Under the pieces are notes generated by a model. That model was given only the letters and a program-made list of their open reading frames with translations. It had not been told where the DNA came from and searched no databases. Below are positions 20,488-30,984 of a stretch of 64,000 nucleotides of DNA, one piece after another. Location of the stretch: NCBI GenBank assembly GCA_026182355.1, contig JAPFBL010000102.1, forward strand, positions 1-64,000. The letters are read 5' to 3'. Both the position numbers and the translations under genes were made by a program. The first letter of the stretch is position 1; each line of letters starts with the position of its first letter. Source of the stretch: Hermatobates lingyangjiaoensis. Taxonomy: Eukaryota > Arthropoda > Insecta > Hemiptera > Hermatobatidae.

Positions 20488-21095
20488 TTTTTTTTCTTTT
20501 TTTTATTTGATATGTATATTATATTCGCACAAAAGAGATAAAATCTTTTATTGGCATCTTTTTCACGTTTAACTCTCTTATTCTCCCAGTTGTAATATAT
20601 CATTCTTTCCAATTTATAAAATTGGGATTACTTTATGCATTATTAATATTATGCAACATTATTATTATTCAAAAAATGAAGTTCCTAAAGGTTAATTTCA
20701 TGCATAAATTTCAATTTCAGTTCAATAAATATTGCTATCTAAATTTGTTTAAAAATCTGTTAAAACTACTAATATTGATCACTTATTCTCCATATTTTAT
20801 TAAATAATGAATTGATTATGATGTAATGGAAGGATCACAAGTTCTTTTGTTATGTATTCAATAGCACTGTAGGTGTGAGTGGTTGAGTGTTTGTGTTTGT
20901 GTCTGTGCGTGTTCAATATTTTTTTTTAAATTTACTGACATGATTAGACTATATGTGTCAGTATATGTGTCTGACATAGATTAGAGGAAATGTGTGAAAT
21001 ATATTATCTGTTTATTCTACATTAAGAGTCTAAAATTTTGCCTAACTTAAACATATTTAAAATAGTGATGTTTTACGAGGATCAGGATGGTGATC

Positions 21096-21303
21096 CATTT
21101 TTTTTTTTTTTTTTTTTTAAATAGGATGGGTCATTTTTGCTTTGTGTATCAATTTGTTTGGAGGGAGGTCAGCAAGGGTGGTTCCCTGGTCCTATTTGAG
21201 GGACAACGTGCTCACGTAAATAAATCGAGTGTCAGGTGGGTATCGAACCCCAGACCTATCATTTTAAAAGCGCATACGTTAACCACTCACCTAACCTGGA
21301 CCC
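21096..21303 (-). mobile_element. tRNA-derived SINE
   Basis: Minus strand: tRNA-like head with CCAGGTTAGGTGAGTGG near 21300 and B box GGGTTCGATACCC near 21242-21254, then CACTCGATTTATTTACGTG, the AGGGAACCACCC block, and a tail in the long T run (A run on minus) at 21098-21118. Directly upstream (21005-21080) is a patch matching the central-domain side of the SINE at 1.6 kb (GCCTAACT, then ACGAG), so the locus is composite. Confidence 0.78.
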
Positions 21304-21391
21304 TGATATATGGAAATCTGGCCTATAAATTTTAATTTAATAATAGACATTATATTCGATAAAATGCAAATGGAGAATCGTTTGTCTAGTA

Positions 21392-21932
21392 CGGTGTTTC
21401 TCAAACTTTTTTAGTTCAGGGTGCACCTATGAAACCAAACCAAAACTTTGGGGCGCATCACTGATTTTAATATAGAAAATTTAGTCCTGAGATTTGATAA
21501 CAGGAAAATGATTGGAAATTAAAATTTATAGTTTTATTTAGGAAAAAGAAAGAGAGAGAGAGTAGAGAGAGAAGGAGGGAGGGAGGGAGGGCTAGTAAAA
21601 ATTATTTAATTCCCCGAGTAATAGGCAAGAGGATAGATGTATCCATTGATGGTTTTTAAAGATTAATAGAAATTGTACTTCTTGTGTACAATGTTTGGAG
21701 ATGTCAGCAAGGTGGTTCCTGAGTCCTCTTCGAGGGACAGACGTGACGTAAAAAATCGAGTGTCAGGTGGTTATCGATCCCAGACTATCATATTAAAAGT
21801 GAATTACGTTAACACTCACCTAACTGAATCCTGTTATATGGAAACTTGATCTATCCATTTAATCTAATTGGGCAGACAACTAGTACTTCCGAGGGTGCAA
21901 ATGCACCCGGGCGCACCGTTTGAGAAGCACTG
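21392..21932. mobile_element. hAT-type non-autonomous transposon with 8-bp target duplication
   Basis: Direct 8-bp duplication GTCTAGTA at 21384-21391 and 21933-21940. Terminal inverted repeats CGGTGTTTCTCAAAC on the left and, read inverse, CAGTGCTTCTCAAAC on the right, the hAT superfamily pattern. At 541 bp with no transposase it is non-autonomous. A decayed copy of the SINE family is nested at about 21690-21840. A (GA)n/(GGGA)n stretch lies at 21545-21590. Confidence 0.9.
21690..21842 (-). mobile_element. Decayed SINE nested in the hAT element
   Basis: Keeps the order of the 21.1-kb SINE: TGTTTGGAGATGTCAGCAAG, GAGGGACAGACGTGA, AATCGAGTGTCAGGTGG, GATCCCAGAC and TTAACACTCACCTAAC, with many single-base losses. 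The head is at the right end, so it lies on the minus strand. Confidence 0.7.
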
Positions 21933-21944
21933 GTCTAGTAGGTG

Positions 21945-23335
21945 ATATTTAACAATACAACAGCAGCCACATTACTTGTACTTCAGGATCTACGAGGATC
22001 TACGATCTCGTATATGACGTTTAGGGATTTACTGGTTTACTGATAGGTTATTGAAGGATCCATACCGTTGATGAAGCTATCAAGATAAGATGTATTCAAA
22101 CAGGTTTTAGAAATAATTTGATAGTATTGAGTAGATAGTGTATCTTTAAGTTTTTTAACGTGTGTAGTGGAAAGATTACAAATTATATTCAGTTATCAGT
22201 GGCAAATGGTAAGTCGTTTGCTGGCAACTGATTACAAATGAACGAGACCTGAGAACATTGAAAGCTGATTTGAATATTTCATTAATTTCTAAATGTGCAG
22301 AAGGGTCCAGTCGTAAATTGAATGATAATACTGATCAAAGACCTACTTTTAGCATAGCAGTTGATTAGGATATATACAGTTAAGCAAATAGAATTAATGA
22401 AACTAGCTTCTTCACTTTTAATTAAATTCTACATTTTCAAAACTACATATTAAAATAGTGAAACTACTATTTTAAAGAACTATTAATAGTGGTTCTTACT
22501 ATTACATATATTGTTACCAACAATATCAATTATTGACTTGTTACTCTTATTAACTTAGACGCATAAAAGTTGATCCGCTTTTACTGATAAAGAAAGGTTG
22601 TCGTTCAGAGCCCACAGCTTGAAGAACCTCTTGCACCAGGCTGCAATCCGCCCTCTTCCCACCGATTCCATCGCAGTTTGATAAGACTCTGTCAAGATAA
22701 TCAACTTCTACTTAACCAACAGATGGCAATTAACTAAAACTTTGTTTGATGTCTGGAAATCTAAGTGAGGGTTAATTCCTTGTAATGCTAAAGTACTACA
22801 TATGCCTAAATATTAATCGATCTCTTATATAGAAAACCACTTTTCTTCAAATGTCACAGAAAGTCTTCAAACGAACGTTTTTGACAAGCACTACAGTATA
22901 TAAATATTCCTCTAAAATTAGATGTTTTTTTTGTTATAATAATGATAATATGTTAAGTTTGTTTTTGTTTTTAAGGTTTTTTTTTGTTTTTGAGATGGAG
23001 AATATTATTATTATTATTATTTAGTCAATTATCACGATCTGTTAAATACAAAATGATACTTCTATGCATATTAAAATGAGAAAAATATGTAGAAAAACTT
23101 TATTAATAAGCTAGTCATACTATAACTGGATATACTTAACAAGTTTATGTTATATAATTATAAATAATTATTTTCTCTAATATGAATGACTTTTTTATTA
23201 ATAGGTCATTATATTATACTTACCAATTAATTTGTAATCGTTATATCCTTCTGAGTAGTTTTTAGTTAAATGAATAGAATTTATTACTATCTACAGACGG
23301 ACTTCTATATTTTGATGTCTCTAAATCTGTTTTAA
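21945..23335. other. Stretch without recognised features
   Basis: AT-rich. A slightly GC-richer patch at 22600-22690 has no recognised similarity. Confidence 0.5.
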
Positions 23336-23338
23336 TAT

Positions 23339-23342
<4 letters not shown>

Positions 23343-23413
<71 letters not shown>

Positions 23414-23414
23414 T
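23343..23414. repeat. (GT)n microsatellite
   Basis: About 70 bp of GT with one GGT interruption, followed by TA units. Confidence 0.95.
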
Positions 23415-23796
23415 ATATATGGGTGTCGCACTTCATAGCGTGGTTATACACTTCACAAGATTGGTCTAAAAATAAATGAATTTGTCTAAAATAAAATAAA
23501 AAACCAGTGTACGAGTATATCAGAAGTGGGAAGTTATTTTGGCTGGAGTGGTGCCACCTTTCTGGAACCACTTCCATTTAAATTAAAGAAAATCGAAAGG
23601 GTGAATTGAACAAATCCACCGCTGTTTGTTACCGTTGCAATCGAACTGCCATCCTGTGGCTAGTGTCTCGCGCATAAACATTTATGATGTTATAACAGGT
23701 CGCTTGCCGCACACAACGTCTCGACGGATCGCAGATTGTTCAGGCCTGGTGTAGAAAACAACATTTTAAAATAATCACGCAAAACAAACATAAACG

Positions 23797-23935
23797 TTCA
23801 AACCAAAATAAGAAAATGAGAAAAAAATCATCAGTTGAAATTTGACTCTGACAAATACGGCATGTTACGGTTGGAGGATTTGAGAAAATCTTTTTTCTTA
23901 TGCACTTCCTGTGGTTTGGATTTCAATTACAGCGT
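23797..23935 (+). mobile_element. Family A element, strongly diverged inverted dimer
   Basis: Left TTCAAACCAAAATAAGAAAATG and right TTTGACTCTGAC with GGCATGTTACGGTTGG, then TTCCTGTGGTTTGG, keep family A order, but box and GAA are lost. Confidence 0.55.
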
Positions 23936-23944
23936 AGATGTAAT

Positions 23945-25260
23945 ACATTTTTAAATCTACCAGTTTAACGACTGGTTTAAACTAATTTACTGTTTCTTTT
24001 TTGGTGATATCATTTAACGCTGATTTGCTGGTGCTCACCCTCTAACTCTAATTTATTAAAATATAATTCTATTCATTACGAATTTCACTTCACAAAAGCT
24101 AATATTCTGTTATGTTAGTTTGATTGTAATTAACTGTTTGAAAAGAAATACTTGTTTTGGGTTAATATATTTTAAAAGACGAAGCGCTAATATACTATGA
24201 TTATAATGAAACATTGTGTACCACTGCAAAGAAAGTATATATACAATACTCACAGACGCATACAGAAGTCAAACATCCATTATAAACAAATTAGACATTA
24301 GAAACATATAACAATATAAAAGAATATATTTAAGATTGAACAAATAAAATAAATAACTAAAGATTTGGATTAAATTACAATAAATTACACTATGATAAAC
24401 CCAAGGGCTTGCAAAGGCAAACTCTCATGTGTATTCTAACTAAACCGTTTTTGAGAGGGAAAAATAATACCATTCTTCACTTTTCAAAGGATTACCCTAA
24501 ATAACACTGTTCCAATTCTTGTTTAGGAAAATTCAAATAGCAGCTATACATTTCTATCCTATTTGAGAAAGTATTTTTTCTTTGTTTTAAAGAAACCAAT
24601 AAATACACATTGTGTATGTAAGGGTTATTTTTAAACTACTAAATCAAGAAGAAAACAGTAGTAAGTACTATTATTTATTCTAACAGATTGTGTAACTTTC
24701 TTTCTTTATTCTAACTATAAACTGAATTGTATGAATGTTTATAGATTTCATACAAACTCAATTTATAACTTCAAACGTACTATATATATAATTTAGAATA
24801 TACAATTTCCATAAATGAAATAATGTCTCTATAAATAAAAAAAAAAGGGTTTTCTCCGTAAATTGGTTAGACTCATTGAAAGTTATCTTTACGTTTCATA
24901 CATCAAAGAAACCGAATCCACCCTTAGAAAAATGTTTGTCTCCTTGTTTTTCCATAAATTTCATATATCAGTCACCATAAGTCATAGCGAGCTGAAACTT
25001 TGACAGTAGTTTTCAAGTAAATGGTTTTTCAAGGTAGAAGTAAAGCTTTGGAATTTTAAGCTGTCAAAAGCTAACTAAGCGGGTATGTGAACTAACAATA
25101 CTTACATGCTACAGTATCAGGTACTAACAAATATTTGTACATTTATTCTTAAAATAAAAGGACCAATAGAAAAAATGTTTTGAGTTTTTCTAATGTATAA
25201 TGCGTAAAGAAAACTTGAAATGAGTTAGTTCTTAGTAATGCACAGACTCAACCTTTATTA
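23945..25260. other. AT-rich stretch without recognised features
   Basis: I see no supportable gene or repeat boundary. Confidence 0.5.
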
Positions 25261-25274
25261 TAATATATATATAT

Positions 25275-25623
25275 ATATGGCTGAAATTTGCAGCAGCTTC
25301 TGCACTCACTAGCTTTGCTCTGGTGGCCTCGATCCTTCGGGCGATTCTTCTTTCCTCTGGCTACAGTTGCCGTAACATCTGTCCTAGAGACATCGTTGAT
25401 ATTCAAACTATTTTCTGAGCTTTTGATGAAAATTGAGCTTGGTTGAAAACTCTGAAAATAGTTTGAATATCAATGATGTCTCTAGGACAGATGTTATTGC
25501 AACTGCAGCCAGAGAAAAGAAAAATCGCCCAAAGGATCGAGGCCACCAGCACAAAGCTAGTGAGTGCAGAAGCTGCTGCAAATTTCAACTACATATGTTT
25601 AAGAGAAGACCTGCTGCCAACGT

Positions 25624-25640
<17 letters not shown>
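25275..25640. mobile_element. Penelope-like 5' fragment as inverted dimer (family G)
   Basis: Left arm (about 25278-25410, minus) and right arm (about 25450-25630, plus) are inverse copies of a coding segment and meet around 25430. Each arm's outer end is a (TA)n tract. The left arm reads the same protein with substitutions. No CTGANGA box is visible at the axis, unlike the related copy at 28.4 kb. Confidence 0.75.
25473..25630 (+). pseudogene. Penelope-like element N-terminal fragment
   Basis: The frame reads through a basic, probably helical stretch to AEAAANFNYICLREDLLPTY and then runs into the (TA)n tract as alternating Ile-Tyr. I recognise the FNxxCLxxxLLPxYT signature as the conserved N-terminal region of Penelope-like retroelement proteins, upstream of the reverse transcriptase. 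Only about 50 residues remain. No RT or GIY-YIG endonuclease part follows. Stop-free continuation into the repeat is an artefact of TA codons. Confidence 0.65.
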
Positions 25641-25669
<29 letters not shown>

Positions 25670-25770
25670 ATATATAACAAATTCAATAATATATCAACCG
25701 TTCTATATATATATATATCAGTTCACAAACGAAGAAAAGCAACACACAGAGAAAGAGACACACTTACAAA

Positions 25771-25801
25771 CTCAAATTTTCGGATGATCCGTCTTCAGGA
25801 G
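25771..25801 (-). ncRNA. Hammerhead ribozyme motif (family C), left arm
   Basis: Inverse copy of 25912-25942 with identical core and helices. Confidence 0.68.
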
Positions 25802-25911
25802 AAAAGAGAATGGGCGACCAAGCACGCCGGAAACAGAACGGCAGGAAACCGTACGGCAGTTTTTTCCTGCCGTTCTGTTTCCGGCGTGCTTGGTCGCCCA
25901 TTCTCTCTTTT

Positions 25912-25942
25912 CTCCTGAAGACGGATCATCCGAAAATTTGAG
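25912..25942 (+). ncRNA. Hammerhead ribozyme motif (family C), right arm
   Basis: Helix I CTC (25912-25914) pairs with GAG (25940-25942). Box CTGAAGA 25915-25921, spacer C, helix II GGA/TCC around TCA, GAA 25932-25934, AATT, cleavage-site T 25939. Compact (31 bases) with all core bases. Confidence 0.7.
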
Positions 25943-26044
25943 TTTGTAAGTGTGTCTCATTCTCTGTGTGTTGCTTTTTTTCGTTTGTGAACTGATTTGC
26001 GTCCAGTTTGGATCGTTTTTTCGAATTTTTAGTGGATATATATA

Positions 26045-26155
26045 TACAAAACTAATGTTTATCAGGACTCGGTCAGTTCTTCAAGTTCAAATTAAACTCT
26101 CATTGCCAACGTTTTGATCTTTATTTAAAACCTTTTTTCATAGGCAGAAGTATAC
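26045..26155 (-). mobile_element. Family D fragment
   Basis: CAGGACTCGGTCAGTTCTTC, AAACTCTCATTGCCAACG and TTTCATAGGCAGAAG follow minus-strand family D order. The distal end is lost. Confidence 0.6.
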
Positions 26156-26164
26156 ATTTTGAAA

Positions 26165-27230
26165 CAGAATTTGTTAAAAGTTTTTGTTGAGTGATAAGCA
26201 TGCTTGCTTTCTCAAAATTTTGAACAGACTAAGAAAAAAAACTATAAAATGAAGCAGACCATCTAAAGATGTTTTTATTTATTTTATCTATAAGTATGGA
26301 AAAAAAGTGAAGGAACTAGAACTTTTTTGTTACTATTATAACGAGATAAGAACCTCTGGTACTGGAATGGAGTCATTTAATATACGCATATAATTTCACT
26401 CTGAGAGAACTTCACAAAGCTCGGTTGCACGTTTATTGAATTAACTACCACAAACTGTTGCTGTGGTCGACTCACCTGATGTCTAAAGGAAGCTTCTTAG
26501 AAGGATAGAGAAGAGGCACTCAGAATATAGCTCACCAGAGAGACTTTGTCAGAGAGATACTTTATACTATAAGAGAATAGTGATGTAACCAGACTTCATA
26601 TACTCAATGTTCTCTGAATTAAACAAAATAAATTTACAGTAAAAAAAAATAAAACTGCACTATAAATAAAGAACATAAAGGGACCATCGACACAGCTCAA
26701 TTGAATATTCCTGAATATTTTTTTTTTTTAACTAACCAAGAATTGGTTGCCTAGGTAACAATGTGCCGATTGATAAACAGAAAGTTAGTTCGATTAACTA
26801 GTACTACTTTAACCCAAAAGGAGGAAGAGAAAAAAAGGGATGTAGAAAAAGGAACAGATGGAATATAAAATTAAATTAAATCAAAAAATTGTTATCAGAA
26901 ATAATAATAATGATAATAAATGAATAACACAAATAGCATTTGTGTAATAAATATTAAAAAAAATCTTTAGAAAATCATTGATTCATGAAAACTACCAAAA
27001 AAAATTAATTAATAAAAATACTTCAAGAATAAAAATTGAATCCTGGAGTTTTGTGGCCCTTAAGACTGTAATTTACTCGTATACCTTATGTGAAGCTACT
27101 AATGCAACAGGATTACTGCTGATTAGGTATATAAAGGTGCACTGAACCTGTCTGTTTCAGATTTTTTTTATTTTTTCTTTACTTTACCACGTGCATAATG
27201 CCTTACCAGAAATATTGCTTTAAACAGTTA
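26165..27230. other. AT-rich stretch without recognised features
   Basis: I see nothing supportable. Confidence 0.5.
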
Positions 27231-27244
27231 ATTTTTTTATTATT

Positions 27245-27925
27245 ATTTGAGGGTACCTAGAGCACTGCGCCTTATACAAACTGTTGTCCTTCTCCTCTTC
27301 TCTACTGAAGTAGTCCAGCAGTTAGATTCAACGCCTCCAAGAAGATCAGTAGTTTTGCTGGGTCCAGAGGTAAAAGTTTTTCTATGGTTTGTTGAGAGTC
27401 CCGAAGCATCTTCCTCTGTGCAGTAAAGTTGACTGGTGATGTTCTTCCTGCACAAACCATCATTCATAATGCCCATTCTTCTCCCCTTCAGTACAAAAGT
27501 ATCCCAGCAGTTAGCTTCATCTTCTACAAGAAACTTAGCACTTTTTCTGGGTCCAGCGGTAAAAGTTCTTCTATGGTTTGTTGAGAGTCCCGAAGCATCT
27601 TCCTCTGTGCAGCTAAGTTGGCTGGCAGTGTTTGTTCCTCATCGTTACAGAATCTGCACAAACCATCATTGATAATGCCTATTCAGGCTCCCTACATTTT
27701 GGGAGGAAGTGACTTCCTTTCTCCATCTTTGACACAGTTCTTCGGGTCCTTAGGTGCACTTGTGGGAGGTTATCTCGAACCAGTTAGCGTTTTTAGACCC
27801 TCTGTGCTTCCGGAGGATTGTCTCCGAACTAAATTCTCCTTATTATCATACAGGGGGAAATTCCTGATGCTTTTGTTGGTGGTATATTGTCCGCTCCGAC
27901 AGAGGACCACTTACCGGAGTAAGGC
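27245..27925 (-). pseudogene. LINE C-terminal fragment with internal tandem duplication
   Basis: A GC-richer block. On the minus strand, about 27675-27540, a frame reads NDGLCRFCNDEEQT, then RDSQQTIEEL and DPEKVLSFL. This resembles the C-terminal cysteine motif region of non-LTR retrotransposon ORF2 proteins (C-x2-C followed by acidic residues), though the usual H-x4-C half is missing. About 190 bp are repeated: 27300-27475 and 27495-27670 share TATGGTTTGTTGAGAGTCCC, GAAGCATCTTCCTCTGTGCAG and AACCATCATT. Further up (27690-27925) the minus strand contains more of the same element, including the patch also found at 8.64 kb. The assignment to LINE is by motif resemblance only. Confidence 0.5.
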
Positions 27926-27963
27926 TATTTACTCAAGGGAGTCGCCTGGTACCTTTGAGACCC

Positions 27964-27970
27964 ACTCACA

Positions 27971-28022
<52 letters not shown>

Positions 28023-28052
28023 TACACACACACACATACATACACACACACA
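27964..28052. repeat. (CA)n microsatellite
   Basis: About 90 bp of CA with CATACA interruptions. Confidence 0.95.
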
Positions 28053-28136
28053 CTTGACCATATGTCGACACAATTAATATGTAAAACCCTTCATTCTATT
28101 TTTGTTTATTATTTTGTTTAGATATTTATATTATAT

Positions 28137-28173
28137 ATTATATATATATATATATATATAATATATATATACA
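28137..28173. repeat. (TA)n microsatellite
   Basis: TA run before the family D fragment. Confidence 0.9.
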
Positions 28174-28174
28174 A

Positions 28175-28252
28175 ATTCAATAATATATCAACCGTTGGAT
28201 AGAATAGGTGTATAATAAAATCGGGATTCGGTCAATTTTATTATACACCTAT
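28175..28252 (-). mobile_element. Family D end fragment, collapsed
   Basis: ACAAATTCAATAATATATCA, then AATAGGTGTATAATAAAATCGG and its inverse TTATTATACACCTATA. Only the outermost parts of the two arms remain, fused. Confidence 0.6.
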
Positions 28253-28394
28253 ATATGTATATATATATATTTCGTTGAACAGCTGACCGTATTTAACTGA
28301 TGTCATTTTCTTCACCAGTTTTTCAAGGTTTCTGAATACCTTCTTCTTTCCTTCATCCAAACGTTGGAGAATGTTAATTAAGTTGGAACCGACC

Positions 28395-28435
28395 AACCCT
28401 GAAGATGACTGGAAGCCAGTCGAAACATGTCGGTT
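28395..28435 (+). ncRNA. Hammerhead ribozyme with canonical GUC site (family G)
   Basis: The best-folded copy. Helix I AACC (28395-28398) pairs with GGTT (28432-28435). Box CTGAAGA 28399-28405, spacer T 28406, six-base-pair helix II GACTGG/CCAGTC (28407-28412, 28416-28421) around AAG, GAA 28422-28424, helix III ACATGT (28425-28430), cleavage-site C 28431, giving the favoured GUC triplet. An alternative outer pairing GTTGGAACC (28382-28390) with GGTTCCAAC (28432-28440) is also perfect and could compete with or extend helix I. Confidence 0.82.
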
Positions 28436-28602
28436 CCAACTTAATTAACATTCTCCAACGTTTGGATGAAGGAAAGAAGAAGGTATTCAGAAACCTTGAA
28501 AAACTGGTGAAGAAAATGACATCAGTTAAATACGGTCAGCCGTTCAACGAAATATGCTTAAATGAAGGACTGCTTCCAAATTTTACAAACATATATATAT
28601 AT
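28405..28602 (+). pseudogene. Penelope-like element N-terminal fragment
   Basis: A 66-codon frame starting within the ribozyme. It has the leucine- and lysine-rich stretch INILQRLDEGKKK and VFRNLEKLVKKM, then FNEICLNEGLLPNF and TNIYIY in the (TA)n tract. The FNxICLxExLLP signature matches the copies at 25.6 and 45.5 kb. Of the protein, only the N-terminal region is present. The reverse transcriptase and endonuclease domains are missing, so no product is expected. Confidence 0.68.
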
Positions 28603-28609
28603 TAGTAAT

Positions 28610-30075
28610 TTTTTAATTTTGTTTCTATGTTAATTTACTTAATCTTAGTACTGCAATTTTAATATTTTTCTAATTATTTTCGTATAACTTTATTATTGTA
28701 TACACGTTGTGCCATTTCTGATACGTGTGAACATAAATAAACTCTCTCATAAGAGGCATATTTTTGTGAAGAAAAGGCACACACACACCGGCTCACTTTA
28801 GAGTAATGTTAGAAACATTATTTATTGGAGTTATTGAACTTCAAAAAGTGTCTTTGCATTGAAATATCCATGTGAAAATATTGGCTTGTATACAATGTTA
28901 TTATTATTGTACGTTTTATGATGAGAGTTAAATAAATGTAAATAAAAAAAAAATATTAGTCAAATAATATGACAACATCATAGCAAAGGAACACCTTTTA
29001 TGCATTTCGTTGTAGCTTTTGTAAATTGTAGTTCTTTTCAAATATCTTTGAAAAGGTAATTAAACTGATTAAGAAACCCTCCGATAAAACTAATCTCATT
29101 GGAGTTTTAAAAGCGATTAACTCATCAGCGACAAATTAAAAGACTTCTACTGGGAGCCAATATTTATTATAATCTATAGATATTAAGGTGTTTATTGCAA
29201 AAGTAATACTTCTTGCTTTCACTTAGGTCAATCATGTTTGTCTTGTTTCTCAAGTAAATATAAATTATGTAAAATACTTTCAGTTATAGCTCTGTATAAC
29301 TAAAGAAAATTGAATATTTAGCCTGGATATTTTGGTCTTTCAGTTTGGCAACTGAAATTGGTTCGGCTTAATGTAAAAAAAAAAAAGAAAAAAAAGTAAT
29401 ATCACTTTATAAAGGTTTAATATAAACACCATAAGGAAAATATCTGAGGCATAATATAAAATTGTTTTTTGTTTGAAAGTAAGTTATTTTCTTTTGATAA
29501 AAGTAAATAAATAGTTGTTTTATTTTTGATAAATAAGAAGGTAAGGTGAAAGTTTTTAAAAGTCCATCAAGATTAAAGGGAACCAAGACGACCTTGGTGG
29601 AAATTGTCGGGAAAAGACAAAAGGTTGAGTCGAGAAAGAAGAAGGGGGATATTGTCTTTGCAACAAGAATGAAGGCCTCTACGACGAATCTCGTCCTCGA
29701 CGCCTTAACCTGACAGTTTAAATAAAGCTTCGAGGCGCTGAAAGCTTTTATATCGCATCAAATCTTATTCCTTCAATCCCAGTCGCTAGAACAAACTTTT
29801 TAATCTGATTTTTGTAAAAGCTCGTCTTAATGGTTTTATAATTCAAAGCCTAATATACCTTTAGAAACTCTTTGCTCCTAATATGTTTATACACTTTGCT
29901 AACTCATCAATGAAGTAACTTTCACTTCTATAGGAAAAAAAAAATTAAATAAAGTTTAACTTGTTTTTTTTTAAAAAACACTTTAATGCTATCAAAATAA
30001 ATTTTTTTCATTGCCCTGTACGGAAAGTTAGGAATAATACTGATTATTTATATTCAGTTTTATTAACGTAAATGA
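28610..30075. other. AT-rich stretch without recognised features
   Basis: A GC-richer patch at 29580-29760 has no similarity or frame that I recognise. Confidence 0.5.
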
Positions 30076-30084
30076 ATAATATAT

Positions 30085-30135
30085 ACTAGCTGACCCTACA
30101 GACTTAGTGCCGTATAACAAACAATGAATGACGTG
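30085..30135 (-). mobile_element. Possible Helitron-like or related 3' end
   Basis: ACTAGCTGACCCTACAGAC, followed by GTGCCGTATAAC, resembles a widespread invertebrate repeat end of the CTAGCTGACCCGGC type, close to the Helitron-type end at 35.59 kb. Degenerate and isolated. Confidence 0.35.
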
Positions 30136-30266
30136 TTTATTTTAGCTAAACTTAATTTAGTATTTATTTATTAACAAAATAGCTAAACCGACAGACGCTG
30201 TTCTGTCTTAGGTATAATATATTCAATTTAAACAATAATAAAAAAAAAACCTGGAGTGTTCCTGCA

Positions 30267-30895
30267 CTCATACTGGGAGTAAAATGACAATTCAAAGTCT
30301 CCACAAAGAAGAAGTTTTATATTCAAACTACTTGTTTCGAAAATTTTGTTGTAATCATCATTACTCATACTGGGAGTAAAATTACAATTCAAAGCCTCCA
30401 CAAAGATGAAGTTTTATATTCAAGTTACATGCTCCGAACGCTTTGTTGTAATCATCATTACTCATACTGGGAGTAAAATCACAATTCAAAGCCTCCACAA
30501 AGATGAAGTTTTATATTCAAGTTACATGCTCCGAACGCTTTGTTGTAATCATCATTACTCATACTGGGAGTAAAATGACAATTCAAAGCCTCCACAAAGA
30601 TGAAGTTTTATATTCAAGTTACATGCTCCGAACGCTTTGTTGTAATCATCATTACTCATACTGGGAGTAAAATGACAATTCAAAGCCTCCACAAAGATGA
30701 AGTTTTATATTCAAATTACATGCTCCGAAAGCTTTGTTGTAATCATCATTACTCATACTGGGAGTAAAATCACAATTCAAAGCCTCCACAAAGATGAAGT
30801 TTTATATTCAAACTACATGCTTCGAACACTTTGTTGTAATCATCATTACTCATACTGGGAGTAAATGATAATTCAAGGTCTCCATACAAAAGTAG
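30267..30895. repeat. 97-bp tandem array (six full units and part of a seventh)
   Basis: Units start with CTCATACTGGGAGTAAAAT at about 30267, 30364, 30461, 30558, 30655, 30752 and 30849. Each holds CAAAGCCTCCACAAAGATG and GCTTTGTTGTAATCATCATT. Middle units are nearly identical, edge units diverged, as expected for unequal exchange. An inverse piece of the unit edge (TAGTTTAAATAAAAAACTTC) lies near 30950. Confidence 0.93.
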
Positions 30896-30984
30896 TTTTT
30901 TTTTTATTTAAACTATGTTTTGATGATTAACACAAAGTGTTTAAAACGTGTAGTTTAAATAAAAAACTTCTTCTGTGTGCTGAT

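Larger units (their letters stand above)
25719..26037. mobile_element. Family C hammerhead element, large inverted dimer
   Basis: Arms 25719-25858 and 25861-26002 are nearly identical inverse copies meeting inside GCCGTTCTGTTTCC sequence. Each carries, from the centre outward, a GC-richer lead (CGGCGTGCTTGGTCGCCC), CTCTTTTCTC, hammerhead, TTTGAGTTTGTAAGTGTG and a GTTTGTGAACTGAT end. The right arm continues to GTTTGGATCG and (TA)n. The 161- and 62-residue frames overlying it are chance. Confidence 0.88.
28268..28602. mobile_element. Penelope-like 5' unit as inverted repeat around a hammerhead (family G)
   Basis: Left arm 28270-28393 (minus) and right arm 28429-28555 (plus) are long, nearly perfect inverse copies. 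The single hammerhead (28395-28435) fills the centre. The right arm continues as a coding segment to FNEICLNEGLLPNFT and then (TA)n. The left arm ends in GCTGACCGTATTTAACTGA beside its own TA run. A hammerhead directly upstream of the N-terminal frame is the layout described for Penelope-like elements. Confidence 0.85.

Noticed and set aside
23332..23577. Frame with a long His-Thr run
   Set aside because: Product of the (GT)n/(CA)n tract read in one frame.
25433..25918. 161-residue frame
   Set aside because: It runs from a Penelope fragment through (TA)n into a family C dimer. It crosses three unrelated repeats.
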